From: Polyangiaceae bacterium
GTDB taxonomy: Bacteria > Myxococcota_A > Polyangia > Polyangiales > Polyangiaceae
Direction of reading: 5' to 3'
NCBI GenBank assembly: GCA_020633205.1
Contig: JACKEB010000014.1
Span: 434,001-498,000 of the forward strand
Length of the DNA: 64,000 nt
Under the pieces are notes generated by a model. That model was given only the letters and a program-made list of their open reading frames with translations, did no database searches and had not been told where the DNA came from. The translations under genes were made by a program, and so were the position numbers. This document shows positions 59,484 to 64,000 of the stretch, in pieces; the stretch's first letter is position 1, and the number at the start of each line of letters is the position of its first letter.

Positions 59484-60704
59484 TTAGTTCACGTTGAGTT
59501 CGACGCGCAAGAGCTTGCGGCCGATGAACACGTAGTCTCCGTGACCCAGCGTTGCTTCGGTCTTGATGCGCACGTAGGTGCCGTTGCGCGAGTCGTGGTC
59601 AGTTAGGGTGAACTTGCCGCCTTCGTCCGCCACCGTGCAGTGCTGCGCGGACATGTAGACGTCACCGGGGAAGTTGAGGTCGCCGTTCTCGCGGCCAATC
59701 TGCAGCGAGGTGCCTCGTGCGCAAACGGTCATGCCGGTGGAACCGCCTTCGAGCATCTGTACCAGGCGGAACGCGGTGGGGTGCTTCGGGGAAGAATAGA
59801 AAAACGTCCCATCGCCGTCGGCCGCGTCGGATGCCTTGGGCGTCGGGTCGAGACGGAAGACTTGCTCGCCCGCAAGGAACGTGTCGCCAGCGGAGAGCTC
59901 CACGGAGCCACGAATGCGTAGGTAGACGCCGTTCAGCGAGCCCTCGTCACGCACCACGAGACGGGTGTCGCGATAGAAGAAGTTGGCGTGCTTTGGCGAG
60001 ATGAAAGGATCGTCAGGGAACTCCAGCTGACCGCTGCGACCGACGATGTGCTGGTCGAGCTTGAGGTGATAGCTGAGGGCGTCCATTCCTTCCCCGCGGA
60101 TCAGGATTAGGCGAGCCTTCTCAGGGTCCTGCATCTCGCTGAAGAAATGCACCTGAAGCTTGCGGATTTCAGGCGGCACCTCGGCCCCACAGCGACCACA
60201 GAACTTGTGACCCGTCGGTACGGGGGTCATGCAGGACGTACAGACGAAGTGCTTGGCTTGATCCATCAGTTCCTCCTCGGAGAGCCCGGCGAGCGGATTC
60301 GGTGGCCGCGCGAGCTGGACATTTCGTTCTGAGCCTCGCTCAACAGCAGGCTCTTTGGAAAGGTTTTCCGTCTCTCGGAGCAGCTCCGAAGGCGGAGCCT
60401 CCACCATGGTGGTCTCGTCGTCGTCGAGCGCCGTTATATAAGGGCTCGTTGGTTCGTCGTGGATCGAGCGAGCTGGCTGCGTCATGCGACGCTGCGCTTC
60501 CTCGATTTTTGCCGCGTGGTTCCCGCTCGTGCCTGCGTTGGCGGTGAGCGAGGAGGGGCGTGCTGCCTCGATCGCGAGATCGTTCCCACATTCTTCGCAG
60601 ACCAGGGTGCCCACCCGGCTGTAGGTCTCACAGCGACCGCAGCAGATGCCGATCTCTTGCGTGGAGAGTTCCGGCGCAGGGCTTCCCATCTCGTTCGCAG
60701 ACAC
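59484..60704 (-). CDS. Zinc-ribbon protein with two FHA domains
   Basis: The 406-residue protein has two zinc ribbons, CGRC...CEEC (about 22-40) and CTSC...CGRC (about 154-174), separated by a disordered acidic region (DDDETTMVEAPP), and two C-terminal FHA domains (about 190-285 and 310-406). FHA1 shows VGRSGQ, SPKHANFF and GSLNGVYL; FHA2 shows IGRENGD, SAQHCTV and DSRNGTYVR. It likely binds phosphothreonine partners; the TT in the acidic stretch could itself be phosphorylated and bound. Cytoplasmic. Confidence 0.88.
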   Translation of the reverse strand: MSANEMGSPAPELSTQEIGICCGRCETYSRVGTLVCEECGNDLAIEAARPSSLTANAGTSGNHAAKIEEAQRRMTQPARSIHDEPTSPYITALDDDETTMVEAPPSELLRETENLSKEPAVERGSERNVQLARPPNPLAGLSEEELMDQAKHFVCTSCMTPVPTGHKFCGRCGAEVPPEIRKLQVHFFSEMQDPEKARLILIRGEGMDALSYHLKLDQHIVGRSGQLEFPDDPFISPKHANFFYRDTRLVVRDEGSLNGVYLRIRGSVELSAGDTFLAGEQVFRLDPTPKASDAADGDGTFFYSSPKHPTAFRLVQMLEGGSTGMTVCARGTSLQIGRENGDLNFPGDVYMSAQHCTVADEGGKFTLTDHDSRNGTYVRIKTEATLGHGDYVFIGRKLLRVELNVN

Positions 60705-60726
60705 TAGTACGAAACGCCATCAGGCG

Positions 60727-61377
60727 TCAGTGGATGAAGGTGAACCGACTCTTCGTGTCGAAGAAGCCATCCTTGCCTGTGAGGCGGAAGAAAACCGACT
60801 CCTTGCAGGTGGCGCGATCGACCTGGCCGTAGCGACGCGAGTCGAACGGATAGAGGCGGTTGTCGCTCACCAAGAACACCTTCCCGACGCCTACTTTCTG
60901 CTCCGTAATCAGTCGCGTACTTTGGGAGCGGCCAGCGCTGATGTTCCCCCGCATGTGCAGGTGGCCGCCCAAGTCTTCTTGGTCGCAGGTCTGCTCGACT
61001 TCGTTTCCCGTATTGGGATCCTCAGTCTTGAACGTACGCTCAGTGCAACCCATGTCCGTTCGCATCGGGCTGTTGTTGACCCAGATGTCGTTGCCCTGAA
61101 CCTTCACTTGGTCGTTCTCCTCCGCGACGATTCGGCCAATCACGACCTCACTCGGGTCCGTCGGATCGGGACACAGTACCAAGTCGGAGAACTTCGGGTC
61201 GCTGAGTCGCCACAGCAGGATGGTGTCGCCTGGGCGCAGCGACGGCGTGATGGAAGCACCGAGCAACGGATCGTTCTCCGGTACCTTCCACCAGCGGATC
61301 GCAGTCAAGCGCGCGATACCGATGATCACGCCCACGACGATGGCGGTCCAAATCAAGAACCTGACGAACTTGCGCAT
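60727..61377 (-). CDS. Signal peptidase I-like (S26) protein lacking the general-base Lys
   Basis: An N-terminal TM helix (about 5-25) leads to an S26 fold: ASITPSLRPGDTILLW gives the Ser42 region, and SDNRLYPFDSRRYG is the conserved late box. At the position of the Ser/Lys dyad lysine the sequence is VVIGRIVAEENDQV, with Gly81 for Lys (family usually has xxKRVxGxPGD). Insertions with Cys (GCTERTF..., QTCDQED) distinguish it from LepB. It may be inactive or use another base. Genomes of this kind often have several lep genes. Confidence 0.8.
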   Translation of the reverse strand: MRKFVRFLIWTAIVVGVIIGIARLTAIRWWKVPENDPLLGASITPSLRPGDTILLWRLSDPKFSDLVLCPDPTDPSEVVIGRIVAEENDQVKVQGNDIWVNNSPMRTDMGCTERTFKTEDPNTGNEVEQTCDQEDLGGHLHMRGNISAGRSQSTRLITEQKVGVGKVFLVSDNRLYPFDSRRYGQVDRATCKESVFFRLTGKDGFFDTKSRFTFIH

Positions 61378-61438
61378 GCCCGAGGACGGATCATGTCACG
61401 CCTGAAGCGTGGCGGGCAAAGCTAGTCCCAGCTGCGGG

Positions 61439-62269
61439 CTAGCGACTTGGGCAGCCGGCGACTGGAGGGAGCTCCGCTGGGCTCGCCCCATCGCTGATCG
61501 CCCGGGCATTCGCGAAGAGGCCGCGGAAAGCATCGAGGCGCGTGAACTCCGAGAGGTTCACCGTCTGCTCGCTGCCGTCCATCACACTGCGCGAAACCAC
61601 GCCCACTAGTTCCCCGGCGCCGTTCAGGGCTGGACCGCCGGAGTCGCCGGGACAGATGGAAGCTTCCAGTGTGTAGCGGTTCTCCTTCACCTTCAGTACA
61701 CGGCCGCCAGGTCGCGGCTTACGGTGGATCGCTTCCCCGCTCAGGCTGCAGCGCCCAAAGCCAACGGTGTGAACTTCCTCGCCGGACTGCGGGGCTTGGT
61801 CCAGCTCCGGCTCGAGGGTGGTCATGCCGATCAGTTTGCGTTCAAGCACCAAGATCGCGATGTCACCCACCCCTGCGCGGTGGCCACACGGCGGGGCAAC
61901 CACTGCATCCACCCCAACTTCTCCCCAAGGAAGGTAGTCGCCGCCGAGTTCAACTCTCAGCTCTTCGGGCTCGAGGTCTTTCTCAAGAATTTCCCCAGAG
62001 ATATCTCTCTCTGCGACGCAGTGGTGAGCGGTAAGCACCAGATCGTCGGCGATCAGCGTGCCCGTGCAGGTGGCGTTTTCCGCGACCACGCGCACGACGT
62101 AGTCGTCCGCTTGAGCGAGGGCAAAGGGCAGCTCCGGCGCCTCGGCGCGGCCAGGATCCTCTGCTGCTGCCGGCGTGGGTTCCTTGGCTGGCGTCTCGAA
62201 TAGAGCGCTCACGCTGGCGCAACCAGTGCTCAGCAAGAGCAGTGAGAGGAGTGGGAGAGTTCGGTTCAC
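61439..62269 (-). CDS. Trypsin-like serine protease lipoprotein
   Basis: The GTG at 62269 starts MNRTLPLLSLLLLSTGC, a lipoprotein signal; the longer open frame is Ser/Pro-rich without one. The S1 triad is visible: LTAHHC (His), VGDIAILVL (Asp) and CPGDSGGPAL (Ser), with TCTGTLIADDLVLTAHHC typical of the family. Probably a periplasmic or surface protease processing envelope or external proteins. No PDZ domain. Confidence 0.92.
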   Translation of the reverse strand: MNRTLPLLSLLLLSTGCASVSALFETPAKEPTPAAAEDPGRAEAPELPFALAQADDYVVRVVAENATCTGTLIADDLVLTAHHCVAERDISGEILEKDLEPEELRVELGGDYLPWGEVGVDAVVAPPCGHRAGVGDIAILVLERKLIGMTTLEPELDQAPQSGEEVHTVGFGRCSLSGEAIHRKPRPGGRVLKVKENRYTLEASICPGDSGGPALNGAGELVGVVSRSVMDGSEQTVNLSEFTRLDAFRGLFANARAISDGASPAELPPVAGCPSR

Positions 62270-62336
62270 GGGAATGGAGCCTGGGGGGTGAGAGCGCGGT
62301 AGCGGGAGGTTCGCGCGGAGGCGCGAGGAAGCTGGA

Positions 62337-62861
62337 CTAGTCTTCGAGGCGTCCGGTGCGAGTGGCGCGAAATTGTGCGAGAGCGACGCGGGCTGGCTGA
62401 GCCTCGGGATCGGTGACGCCGACGCGCATGAACTCCTCGAGCAGTCGCTCTTGAGCTTTTCCGCGCGCAAACACCGTGGGGGCACAGCCGGTGTCAGTGC
62501 AGCTGGCGAGGACGGCGCGTTGAAGCTTCAGCGCCCGTTCGAACTGGCCGAGTTGGGTCAACGCACGCACTCGCAAGCTCGCGACCCGTGGCTCAGCTTG
62601 GAGTTCGGGTGCCACCCAGCTCAGGCTAGCCTCCGCTTGGCCCGCCTGACCGTGGTCGAGCAGCGTGTCCCCAAGCCGAAGCGCTGCGCCCATGTCAGTG
62701 CGGTCCTTGCCAAGCTGGGCTTCGAGGGTGCTCACTTCCGCAGGCAGGCTCCCCGATGGCCAGATGAGGCTGACCTGGCGGCTGCTGTTCGAGCCGGCCC
62801 ACAGCGCCGCAACACTGAGCAACCCCACCAACCACACGCTGGATTTGTCAGATCCCTTCAT
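62337..62861 (-). CDS. Membrane-anchored TPR-like protein, 174 aa
   Basis: The ATG at 62861 begins MKGSDKSSVWLVGLLSVAAL, a TM or uncleaved signal. The rest is helical with TPR-like spacing (AALRLGDTLLDHGQAGQAEA, RVRALTQLGQFERALKLQ) and ends without a catalytic motif. It lies 67 bp upstream of the protease gene on the same strand and may be its partner; that is inference from position. Confidence 0.72.
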   Translation of the reverse strand: MKGSDKSSVWLVGLLSVAALWAGSNSSRQVSLIWPSGSLPAEVSTLEAQLGKDRTDMGAALRLGDTLLDHGQAGQAEASLSWVAPELQAEPRVASLRVRALTQLGQFERALKLQRAVLASCTDTGCAPTVFARGKAQERLLEEFMRVGVTDPEAQPARVALAQFRATRTGRLED

Positions 62862-63025
62862 GAACCCGCAGCGGACACCCGCACCTCCGAAAAGTTCCGA
62901 CCCAGATCGCTTTGACGGCTTGGGTTGGTTCACGATCTTTTTCCGCCCACACCCTGGGCAGAATCTTACGCTAAAAACGGATGGAAAGCTCCTGCCCTGC
63001 TGGGATGCGACTCCAAAAAGGACCG

Positions 63026-63997
63026 TCAGGGCTTTGTGTGGCTCGCGAAGAAATCGAACACGACCTTGCTGGCGTCGATGTCGTTGCTTGTACGACCCAC
63101 GATTGCAGACGGTGCGTAGGGCACGCCTCCCGGCCAGGTGTGACCGCCGCCTTGGACACGATAGAGGGTTACGCTGGTGCCTTCAGCGCAGCCTTCACGA
63201 CTCTCGACGTAGACGCGAGTCTCGTCCTCCGGAGCGCGATCGGGCAGAGGATGTAGGGGCACGCTGGTGGTGCAGCGATTCTGCCGTCCCCACCACTCGA
63301 GGCTCGCGGTAGAGGCCACCACACGTCCGCGCTTCCCCAAGATCTGACCGCCGCCGAACGGCACCACTGGATCCGCGGTTCCGTTGAGCATGAGCACGGA
63401 GATGGGTCGCTGCGGTGTGGCTGCTTCGTGGATCCCCGGCAGGCTCATCACGACCGCGGCGATTCCGCGAAATCTCTCCGACTGCTCGATGGCCAAGGTC
63501 ATGGCCATGGCGCCGCCGTTCGAGGCCCCCACGACGAAGACTTGCTCCGGGTCGATCCCGTAGTCGCGCTGCGCAACGTCGATCAGCTGAGTGAGGAACG
63601 CGACGTCGTCAACGCCGGCGAGCGCCTCCTGCTTGAACGGTCGATGGTCGTTCCAGGCTTCGTCGATGCCTTGCGGTAACAAGAGCACCCAACCGCGGGC
63701 GTCGGCCTCGCGGGTCAGTCCGTAGCGAGTCCCGCGATTGAGCAGAGCCGCGCTGCCTCCGTTTCCGTGCAGCGCGATCACGAGCGGTACCGCTTTGCTC
63801 TTCGAGTGCCCAGGCGGCACGTGGACGTAGACCACTCGCTTCCGACCCTGTGCAATCAGGGTGCGCTTCGAGAGACCGCGAGTGCTCCAAAGGTGGCGCG
63901 CTACGAGGGTGCACGAACCCAGGCACACCGTGGCCACCGCGAGCAGCAGCGCTCGGCGTAGCCACTTGCTGCGGTGTCTACGCAAGGACCAAGTCAT
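63026..63997 (-). CDS. PHB-depolymerase/LpqC-type esterase lipoprotein
   Basis: The ATG at 63997, near the window edge, begins a lipoprotein signal ending VCLGSC (Cys29); a start further right cannot be excluded. The alpha/beta-hydrolase shows LVIALHGNGG (oxyanion), GASNGGAMAM with nucleophile Ser159, LNGTADPVVPFGG with Asp, and GGGHTWPGG with His. Such enzymes cleave short polyesters or feruloyl-type esters. Substrate unknown; the protein should be periplasmic or outer-membrane. Confidence 0.88.
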   Translation of the reverse strand: MTWSLRRHRSKWLRRALLLAVATVCLGSCTLVARHLWSTRGLSKRTLIAQGRKRVVYVHVPPGHSKSKAVPLVIALHGNGGSAALLNRGTRYGLTREADARGWVLLLPQGIDEAWNDHRPFKQEALAGVDDVAFLTQLIDVAQRDYGIDPEQVFVVGASNGGAMAMTLAIEQSERFRGIAAVVMSLPGIHEAATPQRPISVLMLNGTADPVVPFGGGQILGKRGRVVASTASLEWWGRQNRCTTSVPLHPLPDRAPEDETRVYVESREGCAEGTSVTLYRVQGGGHTWPGGVPYAPSAIVGRTSNDIDASKVVFDFFASHTKP

Positions 63998-64000
63998 CGC

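Overview
The window looks like chromosomal DNA of a myxobacterium-type organism (Myxococcota, probably order Polyangiales). The basis is high GC content, many secreted lipoproteins with Gly/Ser-rich linkers after the lipobox, a PilZ protein of the myxobacterial type, a zinc-ribbon Ser/Thr kinase, FHA proteins and a protein whose ends resemble the MXAN_5187 group. I see no rRNA, tRNA, CRISPR array, insertion sequence or prophage. About 60 genes are supported, often in short operons with 1-8 bp overlaps.

Layout. 1-8.8 kb: a truncated two-domain VOC protein, an SBBP beta-propeller lipoprotein, a very large metalloprotease-like/TolB-propeller/Omp85-barrel fusion, and a PilZ plus formyltransferase-like pair. 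8.9-12.7 kb: the division operon ftsE-ftsX-envC, followed by two paralogous STAS-like proteins. 13.1-16.8 kb: a secreted protein, an AbiE-like toxin-antitoxin pair, and the potassium transporter Kup. 17.3-21.5 kb: a three-gene isoquinoline 1-oxidoreductase-type molybdenum hydroxylase (diheme cytochrome, 2Fe-2S subunit, Mo subunit), divergent from a MocA-like cytidylyltransferase. 21.9-26.6 kb: two small signal-less proteins, a divergent PEP-synthase-like protein and an RluA pseudouridine synthase. 26.6-33.3 kb: lipoproteins around a membrane Ser/Thr kinase. 33.3-38.2 kb: a calcium-repeat alpha/beta hydrolase lipoprotein coupled to an outer-membrane barrel. 39-45.3 kb: a DUF5678-like small protein, an MXAN_5187-like protein, a LamG-fold lipoprotein, an Lgt paralogue, a barrel protein, and an ECF sigma factor with a membrane partner. 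45.4-51.5 kb: envelope lipoproteins and a second ECF sigma/anti-sigma/Spy operon flanked by lipoproteins that share a four-cysteine module. 51.5-57.5 kb: coaX, a HEAT-cyclophilin lipoprotein, a YdcF-like protein, a hybrid histidine kinase and an FHA protein. 58-64 kb: pcnB, a zinc-ribbon/double-FHA protein, a signal-peptidase-like protein lacking its usual lysine, a trypsin-like lipoprotein, a TPR-like protein and a PHB-depolymerase-type esterase.

The main theme is envelope biology: about sixteen predicted lipoproteins, several barrels, periplasmic folding and proteolysis factors, and two ECF sigma operons that could sense envelope state. The best candidates for undescribed biology are the metalloprotease-propeller-Omp85 fusion (3538-6516), the four-cysteine module cluster around the ECF/Spy operon (48370-51461), the AbiE-like pair (13702-14888), and the small-protein/divergent PEP-synthase locus (22167-25644). 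All functional statements rest on motif reading by eye; no database search was run.
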